Made by a program: the position numbers and the translations under genes
Shown: in pieces, positions 16,519-24,670 of the stretch
How positions within the stretch are numbered: the first letter of the stretch is position 1
Layout of the letters: every line of letters starts with the position of its first letter
The notes under the pieces: generated by a model
What the model was told of the DNA's origin: nothing
What the model saw: the letters and a program-made list of their open reading frames with translations, nothing else
Database searches by the model: none
NCBI GenBank assembly: GCA_021789555.1
Contig: JAJYJK010000004.1
Location: 53,813 to 117,812 of the forward strand
DNA length: 64,000 nucleotides
Source: Nitrospirota bacterium
GTDB lineage: Bacteria; Nitrospirota; Thermodesulfovibrionia; Thermodesulfovibrionales; JdFR-88
Direction: 5' to 3'

Positions 16519-18297
16519 TTATACCTGTACCTTCGCTGCTTTTTCATGCCATATGGCATCTTCGAGCGCGGCAAGCAGGGGGCCGAAGGTGGAGGGCGCG
16601 AGCGCGGAGACCGCGACCGCGCCGTAGCGCGCCGAAAGCGCCCCGGCCTCATCCGCGGAGAGCCTGTCGGCCTTGTTGAAGACCACCAGCCTCGGCTTTG
16701 AGGAGAGTCCAAGCTCCTCCAATATCCTGGCAACGCTGTCCATCTGCTGGGGGAACCTCGGGTTCGATGCGTCCACCACGTGCAGCAGGAGGTCTGTGTC
16801 CTCCAGCTCCTCGAAGGTCGCCTTGAAGGCCGCGATGAGGTCCTTGGGCAGGTCCCGTATGAAACCCACGGTATCCGTGATGATTACCTGCCGCTGGCCC
16901 GGCGCGGTCCCGGGGAAAACCGTCCCCACGGGGATTTTCACTTTCAGTTTCAGCCGCCTGCTGGCCGTCTCCAGGGTGGCGAACATCCTGTCCTCGACGG
17001 CGGTCCCGGAGCCCGTAAGGGCATTTAGCAGGGTGGACTTCCCCGCGTTCGTGTATCCGACGATGGAGACGATGGGCAGCCCCCGCTCCACCCTCCTTTT
17101 TTTCCTCTGACCCCGGCCCAGCGAGAGGGCTTTCAATTGGCGCTCCAGTAAATGGATGCGGTCCCTGACGCGCCTGCGGTCCACTTCAAGCTTCGTCTCG
17201 CCCGGCCCCCTGCCGCCGATGCCGCCCATGAGACGTGACATCGAAGAGCCCTTGCCGGTAAGCCTCGGCAGCAGATATTTCAACTGCGCCAGCTCCACCT
17301 GGACCTTGCCCTCCCGGCTGCCGGCCCGCCGTGCAAATATGTCCAGGATAAGTTGGGAGCGGTCAATGACTTTCAGCTCCGTGAGATCGGTTATGGACCT
17401 TATCTGGGAGGGGCCCAGGTCCTGGTCGAAGACCAGCAGGGTCGCGCCCTTGTCCAGGGCGTCTATGATCAGCTCCTTCATCTTGCCCTCGCCCATCAGG
17501 TATTTAGGATTAATCTCTTTGGGCCGCTGGATGACCGAATCCAGCACGAGGACCCCGGCGGAGCGGGCAAGCTCTTTCAATTCATCCATCGATTCCTCAA
17601 TTGAATAGGGACCAGTCCCGTACCCGTATGCGGGCGGAAACGTCTTTCCCCTCGCCCTTACCGAAACGCCCACCAGGATCGCGCGCTCACTTTTATCGTC
17701 TTCGAAGTGCCTCCTCCTGGCCATCTCGCTCTCCAGCGCGGACACGAACCCCCCGAAATCGAAGCGGAGACGAAAGCGGCCAAGGTCCCCGAAGTCTTGC
17801 ACCTCGAACCTCTTGCCGGCATCCCGCCCTGCTCCATCCCCCGGGGAATGGCCGGCTACGGGACTGGTCCCTGCGGGCAGCAGGTGGGCCAATTCAACGG
17901 CGCCGGGTTCGCCGTCTTCGCGCACCCCTATGGCGCAGACCAGATCGAGGCGCAGGAGGGCCAGGTCGGTGAGGTCGTCACGGGTGAGTTTCTCGTCATC
18001 TTTAAGGTGGGTATGGATGAGTCTGAGGCCCCTGAGGGCCTTTCTGCCGAGCGGATAGGCCTCCAGGGACGGTATGAATATGCCCTTGGCGTCCCCGACG
18101 ATGACCTGCAAGACCGCCCCCCGCCTGTCGATAAGGACCCCGAGCTGCCGCCCCAGACGCGCAGAGAGCGCGGCCAGATACCGGGCAAGCTCATTAGTGA
18201 CGGCTTCTTCCGGAGGGACCCTTCTCCTGAAAACCCTTTCGAGCAGGCGCAGTTCGCTCCCCTTGAGGCTGGAGCTATTGCCCGTTATGGAAGGTAT
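16519..18297 (-). CDS. hflX: GTPase HflX, probable ATA start
   Basis: A ribosome-associated GTPase that splits stalled ribosomes. The canonical-start version (TTG at 18111) is 530 residues. The frame continues 62 codons upstream and encodes the HflX N-terminus (SELRLLERVFRRRVPPEEA, RQLGVLIDRRGAV) with no ATG, GTG or TTG. The ATA at 18297-18295 has AGGAGAGG a suitable distance upstream, giving about 592 residues. G motifs are GYTNAGKSTLLN, DTVGFIRDLP and NKAD. The HflX blocks ELAQLKYLLPRL and GGIGGRGPGETKLE are present. Two low-conservation inserts are encoded by the GGGACCAGTCCC repeat (see 17608 and 17860). It is the first gene of a probable hflX-radical SAM-hemEHY operon. Confidence 0.9.
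   Translation of the reverse strand: MPSITGNSSSLKGSELRLLERVFRRRVPPEEAVTNELARYLAALSARLGRQLGVLIDRRGAVLQVIVGDAKGIFIPSLEAYPLGRKALRGLRLIHTHLKDDEKLTRDDLTDLALLRLDLVCAIGVREDGEPGAVELAHLLPAGTSPVAGHSPGDGAGRDAGKRFEVQDFGDLGRFRLRFDFGGFVSALESEMARRRHFEDDKSERAILVGVSVRARGKTFPPAYGYGTGPYSIEESMDELKELARSAGVLVLDSVIQRPKEINPKYLMGEGKMKELIIDALDKGATLLVFDQDLGPSQIRSITDLTELKVIDRSQLILDIFARRAGSREGKVQVELAQLKYLLPRLTGKGSSMSRLMGGIGGRGPGETKLEVDRRRVRDRIHLLERQLKALSLGRGQRKKRRVERGLPIVSIVGYTNAGKSTLLNALTGSGTAVEDRMFATLETASRRLKLKVKIPVGTVFPGTAPGQRQVIITDTVGFIRDLPKDLIAAFKATFEELEDTDLLLHVVDASNPRFPQQMDSVARILEELGLSSKPRLVVFNKADRLSADEAGALSARYGAVAVSALAPSTFGPLLAALEDAIWHEKAAKVQV
17608..17619. repeat. GGGACCAGTCCC dyad inside hflX
   Basis: Copy within the hflX coding region, read on the minus strand as part of YGTGPYS, in a stretch between conserved HflX domains. 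The same 12-mer occurs at 9799-9810, and inverted at 17860-17871 in another reading frame of hflX. Confidence 0.5.
17860..17871. repeat. GGGACTGGTCCC dyad inside hflX
   Basis: Inverted copy of the dyad at 17608-17619, translated on the minus strand as part of AGTSPVAG. It lies in a poorly conserved Gly/Pro-rich insert of HflX. Confidence 0.5.
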
Positions 18298-18491
18298 GTT
18301 AGAGACCTCTCCTTTTTGTCATCTCTAATATTATTTTAGCAGATTATTTAGTTTGATTAACCCTCACGCTCTCCCGCCTTGGGGAATATCTGCCTGCACT
18401 TTCGTTCGGTCGCGCGGTTCCGGACGTGAGCGACAACTTTGTTGAATCGTCTTCAGGGCGAAAGGGGAGGGGATTAAGGGGCGGGGTGTTC

Positions 18492-20495
18492 TTACCAGCG
18501 CCGGGTCAGGCTCGCAAAGAAGGCGTGCGCATGGCCGGACTGGTACTCCGGGTTCAGGCTGTTGACCGCGCTGTCAAAGTCGCTGTAGAAATAACTGAGC
18601 CCGAGCTCCGTCTTCTTGCGCACGGCCCATCTGGCCTTGAAGGAATAGACGGTCTCCTTTATGTCCAGCGTCGAAAAGACGGACAGGGGAAGCAGTGAGG
18701 GGCCGTTTGAAAAATCATACTGGCTTGACGGGGAGAAATCGCCGCTTGCCGAGAAACGGTTCACCGCCCCGGTCAGCTCAAGCTTATCGACCGGCGTGTA
18801 ATTGGCCGAGACCGTGTAGTTATGCGAGATGTCGGTGTAGGGCACATTCGGGTCCAGGAACTGCGCGCCCGCGGGGCCCGTGTAAACCAGGTCCTGCCTC
18901 ACCTTTGAGCGCCAGTATGCGTAGCCCGCATCCAATGTAATATTCCGCCTGATTGGAAATACGATATCGCCCGAGAATTTGTCCCTCCGCACGTCCCTGT
19001 TTGCGGCATTCGTGATGCCGGAGGTGGTCTCGTCTATTATCAGCACGTTGTCCCTTGTCTCGTGGGAAAGCTCGTAGCTTGCGAAGGCCGTGATCCCCCC
19101 CGGGAAGCTCCATGTGGCGGACAGGGTGCCGGCATCGCCGTTATTTGGCTGGTAATTGTACGCCGGGGAGCCGTACCATTCGTGGGTGTACTGCCCCCTA
19201 AGTTTCAGCATGCGGACAGGGCGGTAGTCCACATTGAACGAAGTCCTGGTGCTCCTGGTGGACGCGGGTAAAAGCCCGTCTTCCCAGAAGGTGGAATTTT
19301 CGCGCCTTTCGTTGTTCCAGGAGATCTGGCTGCCTACCGACAGATTGTATGTGATCCTGTAGCGGGCCACACCGGTTACGGTGTCCGTCACCGAGGAGAT
19401 CGGCGGCCGGATGGAGTTGATCAGCGCGGGTGGCGGGAGATTGAACTGGCTGTAAAGCTGGTTCAGGGTCGAGCTGATATTCTCCTCGGAAAGCTCCTCG
19501 TGTTTGTACCTTGCCACCAGCATAAGCGGCGTCACCGGTATGACCCTTATCTCGCCGTCGCCGAAGAAATAATCGGCGCGGGCGCCTGAGGTATCGTTCG
19601 TCCTTGATATCTTCGACAGCGTTCCCATGGCGTATATCATGCCCGTGTATGAGCTGTGTATCCTGAATGTGTCCGTGTTGCCCTCCAGTTCGGGTATCAG
19701 GTTGTGGAACCAGGAGACGCCACTGTCATTGGTGTAGCTCATGACCTCATTGCCGGCGGAAAACCTCTTGAACCCGTGCGAATAATCCATCTCCACGGGG
19801 CCCAGATGACCGTTCAGGCCCACCCTTATATCGGTCGTGCGCATGTCCACGGGCCTGTCCTGGGAGACCCTCACGATATCGCTGAATGAACCCGAGCCGC
19901 CAAGGAATATCTGCTGCATGTCTCCCGACTGAACCACGTTCATGCCCTGCAGATATATATGGAAGGGATAGTCGTGGGTTTTGAAACGCAGAGAGACGCG
20001 GTTGATTCCCATCCTTACGCCGTATTGGACCCCGGTATCGGACTGATCCAAATCCGAGCCATTTCTGGACGGGTTGCCTGCAAGCGTAATGTTGGGCAGG
20101 TTATGGAAGAGGCTGCTGCCCAAAAACCTGAAAAGGACGGTATCGCTGTAAGCGTAGCGGAAATCGGCAAAGTAGTCTTTTTTATTGAGGACGTCAAGCT
20201 CCAGGTGGACCCGGTTCGGGAACGGGAAGGCGATGATCTCGCCGCCCAGGCCGAGGGAATCGCTCGCGTAGCCGTATGGCAGCGCATTGCTGCCGCCGTT
20301 TAAGTGGGCGTCAGTAAAACCTCCCCACAGGCTGTACTCGGGGGCTATCTCCGGGTACTTGTAAACCTGGTTGTCCGCCTCGTCCTGCGCGAAGGCCGCG
20401 GAGGCGAGCATGAACAGGAGCACCGGAAGAAAAAGGACGGCGCATATACCTCTTTCCGTTTCAGCCCGCGTCCGCCACCTCACCGGGTGAACCAT
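18492..20495 (-). CDS. Outer-membrane beta-barrel of a porin-cytochrome complex (MtrB/PioB-like)
   Basis: A 667-residue exported protein. A signal peptide is visible (basic start, then AVLFLPVLLFMLASAAFA, cut before QDEAD). The rest is a long series of alternating aromatic/polar strands ending in an aromatic residue (FFASLTRRW), as in outer-membrane barrels. It starts within the end of the decaheme cytochrome gene, the same arrangement as MtrA/MtrB-type pairs, in which the barrel threads the cytochrome through the outer membrane. The ATG at 20495 or the GTG at 20483, which overlaps the upstream TGA, could be the start; the GTG has AAGGA upstream. Assignment to MtrB/PioB/OmbB rests on size, barrel pattern and partner rather than on a unique motif. 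Confidence 0.75.
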   Translation of the reverse strand: MVHPVRWRTRAETERGICAVLFLPVLLFMLASAAFAQDEADNQVYKYPEIAPEYSLWGGFTDAHLNGGSNALPYGYASDSLGLGGEIIAFPFPNRVHLELDVLNKKDYFADFRYAYSDTVLFRFLGSSLFHNLPNITLAGNPSRNGSDLDQSDTGVQYGVRMGINRVSLRFKTHDYPFHIYLQGMNVVQSGDMQQIFLGGSGSFSDIVRVSQDRPVDMRTTDIRVGLNGHLGPVEMDYSHGFKRFSAGNEVMSYTNDSGVSWFHNLIPELEGNTDTFRIHSSYTGMIYAMGTLSKISRTNDTSGARADYFFGDGEIRVIPVTPLMLVARYKHEELSEENISSTLNQLYSQFNLPPPALINSIRPPISSVTDTVTGVARYRITYNLSVGSQISWNNERRENSTFWEDGLLPASTRSTRTSFNVDYRPVRMLKLRGQYTHEWYGSPAYNYQPNNGDAGTLSATWSFPGGITAFASYELSHETRDNVLIIDETTSGITNAANRDVRRDKFSGDIVFPIRRNITLDAGYAYWRSKVRQDLVYTGPAGAQFLDPNVPYTDISHNYTVSANYTPVDKLELTGAVNRFSASGDFSPSSQYDFSNGPSLLPLSVFSTLDIKETVYSFKARWAVRKKTELGLSYFYSDFDSAVNSLNPEYQSGHAHAFFASLTRRW

Positions 20496-21628
20496 CCTTT
20501 ACCGGAAGTGGGCGGCAGGTCGGAGCCGTGGATTTGCGAATGGCAGTCGGTGCACCTCGTATAAGTGGCCCGGGTGTTGAGGGCGTTTATCAGATGCCCT
20601 TCATGGCACTGGAGACAGAGGAAGGGCTGTCTCAGTTTCAAGAGGTCATCGTTTGGCGAGCCGTGCTGGTTGTGGCAGACAAGGCAGTTTTCCGTATTTT
20701 CCGCGTGCTCGTAAATGAAAGGGCCCTCCTTGTCGGCGTGGCACTGGGTGCAGGTGGCCTTGATGGTGGGCTTCCGCAAAAGCTTCGGGTTCCCCCCGTG
20801 AGGGTCGTGGCAGTCGGTGCAGAATATCTTGCCCTCGGGAACCGGATGATGGCTTATCTGGTTGAATTCGCTCTTTATGTCCTGATGGCACCTGAAACAC
20901 ATCGACGCCGTGTCCCTGGGGTTTACGATGAGGTCCGGCCCGTGGTGGATATTGTGGCAGTCCTCGCAGTCCACGCCGTTTAAGGCGTGGGGGCTCGTGT
21001 TCCAGGCGTGAAGGTTGAAAGTGGCGTTTCCGGTATGGCATTTAAGGCATATGAGGGATTTCGCGGTCGGCGGCAGGCCCTTTATGTCGATGAACGTCTT
21101 ATAGTCGCAGGAGAGGGTCTTTCCCTCCTTCCGCGCCTCTTTCACCTTCCGCCGCGTAAGCCCCATTATGGCCAGGCTGCCAGGCCCGTGGCAGGACTCG
21201 CAGTCCACAATCGGAAGACCGGATTTGGGCGAAAGCTGGGCGCCCATCGTGCTTGCCTCAAAATCCCTCTTTATCTGGTCATGGTAATGGCAGGACCTCA
21301 GACAATTGGCATTGCCCACGTAATCGGCATCGAACCTGCCCGCAAGCATCTTTTCATATTCTTTTATGGGTATTAAGGGTTTTGAGGTCTTCAGGGTCTC
21401 GCAGCCCGCAGGCAGGAACAAGGCCGTCAAAATCAAAAAGGCAAGGAGCGGCAGATACCTCGAAAAGGCCGGCGAGAAGGCATTGTCCGTTTTTTTGAAG
21501 ACAACACGCCCGCTCTCCGTCGAGAGATTCCATCCGGATGGATTTTCACTTTCAACAGAGGGAGTTTTTTTATTTTTTATTATTATTCGCCCGGTTGCCC
21601 CTTTTGAGGCAATACGCCTGCTCTGCAT
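20480..21628 (-). CDS. Decaheme c-type cytochrome lipoprotein (DmsE/MtrA-like)
   Basis: A 382-residue cytochrome with nine CxxCH motifs (CESCH, CLKCH, CEDCH, CFRCH, CTDCH, CTQCH, CLVCH, CLQCH, CTDCH). A tenth site near the N-terminus reads CLRSCH, a CX3CH spacing. Ten hemes match the MtrA/DmsE family, whose members carry electrons across the periplasm and into an outer-membrane barrel. A hydrophobic segment (about 59-75) ends in a lipobox, LPAGC, with Cys76, so the protein is probably lipid-anchored. The 58 residues before that segment are unusually long for a lipoprotein signal; no other canonical start is available. The stop overlaps the start of the barrel gene. Confidence 0.85.
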   Translation of the reverse strand: MQSRRIASKGATGRIIIKNKKTPSVESENPSGWNLSTESGRVVFKKTDNAFSPAFSRYLPLLAFLILTALFLPAGCETLKTSKPLIPIKEYEKMLAGRFDADYVGNANCLRSCHYHDQIKRDFEASTMGAQLSPKSGLPIVDCESCHGPGSLAIMGLTRRKVKEARKEGKTLSCDYKTFIDIKGLPPTAKSLICLKCHTGNATFNLHAWNTSPHALNGVDCEDCHNIHHGPDLIVNPRDTASMCFRCHQDIKSEFNQISHHPVPEGKIFCTDCHDPHGGNPKLLRKPTIKATCTQCHADKEGPFIYEHAENTENCLVCHNQHGSPNDDLLKLRQPFLCLQCHEGHLINALNTRATYTRCTDCHSQIHGSDLPPTSGKGWFTR

Positions 21629-21783
21629 TCAGCCCCCAACATCATAAAAAAACCGTGTGAAACTATATATTTTAGGTCCTCAAAAAGTCAAGCTCTGACG
21701 GGCGTATTGTCAAGGCAAAATAGAAATTTCCTGCTTTGGGCGGGCTCAGGCACCCGGCGGTTGCGCGGCAGAACGCTGTCGAA

Positions 21784-22932
21784 CTAGGGGGCGGTTTTTT
21801 TTATGGCGTCCTCAATAAACCGGGCGGGGGAGCCGCCTGAAAAATGGATCCGGACAATTTCAGAGCCGATCTCCTTTGTCTGCCTGTACGTCTCGTCAAC
21901 GGCCCTTTCCACCACGGCCCAGCCCTCGCGTGGGCCGTCCGTCCCTTTTTCAAGGAAAAGGCCGGCGGCCTTCTCTATCTTCACGGAGAGGAGTTTTCTG
22001 TAGCCGGCCAGAAAGGCGGCATAGAATGCTAGTGAGCCCGTTTTCTTTCCGTCCATGATGTAGCGGAGCATCCCTTCCGGGCAGGTGTCGGCGAGCACGT
22101 CTTTCAAGGCCCTGAGGTACATGGCGTGTTTGGCCTCCCGCGTCTCCATGAGCATCTCCGACCATGCCGGGCCGAGTCTTTTCCGCTCGGCCGCCTCTCC
22201 AAGCTCGTGCCTTATGTACGTCCTTAGTTCCTCCCTCGAAACGGCAGAAAGCATATCTGTCATTTCCGGCCCCGCCTCCGGGGCGGCCCCTGCCCGTTGC
22301 GCAATACCGGGGGCGACGCCGTAATACGAGAATGCCGCCCGCAGAAGGCCCGAGGGTTTTGCCCTGTATTCCTCGAATTTCTGCCATATCAGATTTTCAT
22401 TGGCCTCCAGGCGGGCAAAGACGCAGTCCCCCGCGAGCATGGCGACCGCGGCCGAAAGGTCCCTTGCGTATTCCCTGCCGCAGGTGTAAATTTCGAGGCC
22501 GTCCTCTGTCTCGCTCCCGATGACGTCGGCAAGAAAGAAGGTGGCCCGAAGATGGGGCCCGTAGCCCGCCGCGTAAACGAGCCCGCGGTCAATCAGCACC
22601 CGGTTTATGCCGGCCGAATCAAACGCGTCAAAGCGCGCGGCCTCCTCCGGGTTGTCCGCCTTCACCCCCCCCGTCTCTACCTTCAACCCCTTTATCTCGA
22701 CCGGCCCGAACGGCCGACCGTCAATCTCGCCCCAAAGGGCCTCCCTTTCGCCGATCCACCCGGCAATCCGCGCATTTTCCACCTTCTGCCACGGCCGCAG
22801 GCCGTGCTCTGAGTAGTAAAGCTCCCGGAGCCTCATCAAGAGCCCGCAGACGGAATAAAGCCCCCAGCTCCTGGCGTCCGCTATATCACAATTGCTCTTG
22901 ACGCTGCTTACAAGCAGGTCATCCGGCTCCAT
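21784..22932 (-). CDS. Conserved-looking protein of unknown function
   Basis: A 382-residue soluble protein that I do not recognise. There is no signal peptide or membrane segment. It begins MEPDDLLVSSVKSNCDIADAR. The middle has an acidic segment (ADVIGSETEDGLEIYTCGRE) and the C-terminal half is helix-rich and charged. Codon use matches the neighbours, so it is probably native. It is transcribed away from truA; the 139 bases between them hold a truA promoter. Upstream of the ATG no strong ribosome binding site stands out. Confidence 0.65.
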   Translation of the reverse strand: MEPDDLLVSSVKSNCDIADARSWGLYSVCGLLMRLRELYYSEHGLRPWQKVENARIAGWIGEREALWGEIDGRPFGPVEIKGLKVETGGVKADNPEEAARFDAFDSAGINRVLIDRGLVYAAGYGPHLRATFFLADVIGSETEDGLEIYTCGREYARDLSAAVAMLAGDCVFARLEANENLIWQKFEEYRAKPSGLLRAAFSYYGVAPGIAQRAGAAPEAGPEMTDMLSAVSREELRTYIRHELGEAAERKRLGPAWSEMLMETREAKHAMYLRALKDVLADTCPEGMLRYIMDGKKTGSLAFYAAFLAGYRKLLSVKIEKAAGLFLEKGTDGPREGWAVVERAVDETYRQTKEIGSEIVRIHFSGGSPARFIEDAIKKTAP

Positions 22933-23018
22933 CTGTAGATGATAACACGGCCGGTTTTTAAAAATGACGCCCGGTGATAGCAGTTATCCCGGCCTCCTTC
23001 CTGCTTATGCCGCCTGAT

Positions 23019-23048
23019 TTGATGTAAACAAAACATTGGCGTTAAAAT
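23019..23048 (+). promoter_or_regulatory. Probable sigma-70 promoter for truA
   Basis: TTGATG at 23019-23024 and TAAAAT at 23043-23048, spaced 18 bases, lie 23 bases upstream of the truA GTG. The fit to the housekeeping consensus is good; the assignment is by eye. Confidence 0.5.
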
Positions 23049-23071
23049 AAGGGTGAAAAACGAAACCGCAC

Positions 23072-23857
23072 GTGAGGAAGATAAGACTCCTGCTCGAATA
23101 TGATGGCGCGCGCTACAGCGGCTGGCAGAGCCAGCGTAAGGGCGATAGTGTCCCCACCATCCAGGAAGCAATTGAAAAACAACTAAAAAAGTTCCTGAAA
23201 TCCGAAGGCGTGTCCGTCGTCTCCGCGGGCAGGACGGACGCGGGCGTACACGCCCTGGGGCAGGTGGCGACCTTCATCGCGGGCCCGGACTTCGGGCTTG
23301 CGCCGCAGACCGTGAAGAAGGCCCTCAATGCCATGTTGCCGCCCGACATCAGCGTCATCGAGGCAAGCGACTGCCCCGCGGAGTTTCACCCCAGGCGGGA
23401 CGCGATAAAAAAGACCTACTTCTACCTGATCGCGGCCACAACGCGCCCGCCCGTCTTTGTCAGGCCGTACACGTGGCGGCTCCCCTTTCAACTGGACCTG
23501 GAGAGGATGAAAATGGCGGCCCGGCCACTTGTCGGCAGGAGGGATTTCACCTCTTTCAGGGCGTCCGGCTGCGGGGCGAATACGCCTGTGAAAGAGGTCC
23601 TGTCGGCCGAAATAACGCCGCTTCGGGAGGTGGAGTTCCTGACCGTGCGTCTAAGCGGAGATTTCCTAAGGATCAGCATTACGGCGGACGGGTTTTTGAG
23701 GCACATGGCCAGAAACATCGTGGGCACGCTCGTGGAGGCCGGAAGGGGAAGGATAAGGCCGGAACAGATGGAGGAGATCATAGCCGCCCGTGACAGGAGG
23801 CTTGCGGGACCGACCGCGCCCGCCCACGGACTGTTCCTTGAGCGGGTGTATTACTAG
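23072..23857 (+). CDS. truA: tRNA pseudouridine(38-40) synthase
   Basis: A 261-residue TruA enzyme that isomerises uridines 38-40 in the tRNA anticodon arm. The catalytic Asp is Asp56 in SAGRTDAGVHALGQVATF. Other family blocks are LLLEYDGARYSGWQ at the N-terminus, FHPRRDAIKKTYFYLI, and FLRHMARNIVGTLVEAGRG. It starts with GTG; the family N-terminus supports this start. It is a single gene with its own promoter, divergent from the unknown gene at 21784 and convergent with the DksA-like gene. Confidence 0.96.
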   Translation: MRKIRLLLEYDGARYSGWQSQRKGDSVPTIQEAIEKQLKKFLKSEGVSVVSAGRTDAGVHALGQVATFIAGPDFGLAPQTVKKALNAMLPPDISVIEASDCPAEFHPRRDAIKKTYFYLIAATTRPPVFVRPYTWRLPFQLDLERMKMAARPLVGRRDFTSFRASGCGANTPVKEVLSAEITPLREVEFLTVRLSGDFLRISITADGFLRHMARNIVGTLVEAGRGRIRPEQMEEIIAARDRRLAGPTAPAHGLFLERVYY

Positions 23858-23921
23858 AAACTGGAGACTGAAAACCGGGGCTGGCGACTAAAAACCAGAG
23901 ATTCGGCAGGACGCCGCGACG

Positions 23922-24524
23922 TCAGATGCCGGTTTCCCGCTCCATCGCCTCCATTATCTCTCTTTTCTCCTGGTCGTCCTTGCAGTATATGGCGAAAGGC
24001 ATCACCTTCAGGCGTTCGAGGTCTATCTCCTCGCCGCACTCCTCGCAGATGCCGTAGGTGCCCTCGTCGAGCTTTCTCAGGGCCTCATCGATCTTGGCCA
24101 GGTTCTCCCGGTGGGTGCTGAGCTGTTTCAGGCTTATGTCCTCGGAAAGGTCGACCACAGACCAGTCGCCGTCATCCAGGGCGGTCTCCACGATCTGCCT
24201 GTTTTCTCCGCTGATGATCCTGCCTATCTCCTTTTTCGCTTCGCCCAGGATCATGCCGCGCTGCCGGATGAGCTCCCTTCTGAGCGCAAGCTCCCTTTCG
24301 TCGGGCGCCTCCGTCCTTGTTTTCTTCGGAGGGATTTCCGCCGCCGGGGCCGTCTTCGGCTTGGTCCTGCCGGCCGCCGCTTTCGCCTTTGCCGGGCGCG
24401 AGGTCCTTACCGGATGAGAGGTTTTTTCCGCATGGGGGGTCTTTTCCGCCTTCTTTTGCCCCGTCTGTCCCCGGGCGGACGCCTGCCTGCCCGCGGGGCC
24501 TTTCACAATTTTTTTCGGGGGCAT
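23922..24524 (-). CDS. DksA/TraR-family protein with long basic N-terminus and degenerate zinc finger
   Basis: A 200-residue protein. Residues 1-75 are a low-complexity Lys/Ala/Pro/Thr-rich tail, probably disordered. Residues 76-200 form the DksA/TraR coiled coil and C-terminal finger (EGTYGICEECGEEIDLERLK, FAIYCKDD). Cys160, Cys163 and Cys181 are present, but the fourth ligand position holds Asp184 instead of Cys. DksA proteins enter the RNA polymerase secondary channel and work with ppGpp; related RNAP-binding relatives lack some cysteines, so loss of zinc does not mean loss of function. It begins two bases after a 46-residue ORF and follows frr on the same strand. Confidence 0.8.
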   Translation of the reverse strand: MPPKKIVKGPAGRQASARGQTGQKKAEKTPHAEKTSHPVRTSRPAKAKAAAGRTKPKTAPAAEIPPKKTRTEAPDERELALRRELIRQRGMILGEAKKEIGRIISGENRQIVETALDDGDWSVVDLSEDISLKQLSTHRENLAKIDEALRKLDEGTYGICEECGEEIDLERLKVMPFAIYCKDDQEKREIMEAMERETGI

Positions 24525-24526
24525 TT

Positions 24527-24667
24527 TTATTTTTTCTCCTGCTCTGCGGGATCGGTTTCCTTATATATCTCCTGGATGCTCCTGATCTTGATGCCTGCCT
24601 GTTGCAGGGCCTTCTGTATATCGACGGTCTTTGCGTCTTCTACTTTCAGCATGAAATTGGATTTCAT
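24527..24667 (-). CDS. Small 46-residue protein between frr and the DksA-like gene
   Basis: An ATG at 24667 is preceded by GGAGG eight bases upstream, a strong site. The frame runs 46 codons (MKSNFMLKVEDAKTV...) to a TAA two bases before the DksA-like ATG. The peptide is charged with two likely helices and no membrane segment. The good ribosome binding site, tight packing and native codon use argue for a real gene. I do not recognise a family. Confidence 0.6.
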   Translation of the reverse strand: MKSNFMLKVEDAKTVDIQKALQQAGIKIRSIQEIYKETDPAEQEKK

Positions 24668-24670
24668 CGT

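Noticed and set aside
23857-23905. Tandem ctggagactg-like units as a CRISPR-like or repeat array
   Set aside because: Only two or three degenerate units without spacers; looks like simple-sequence decay after truA.
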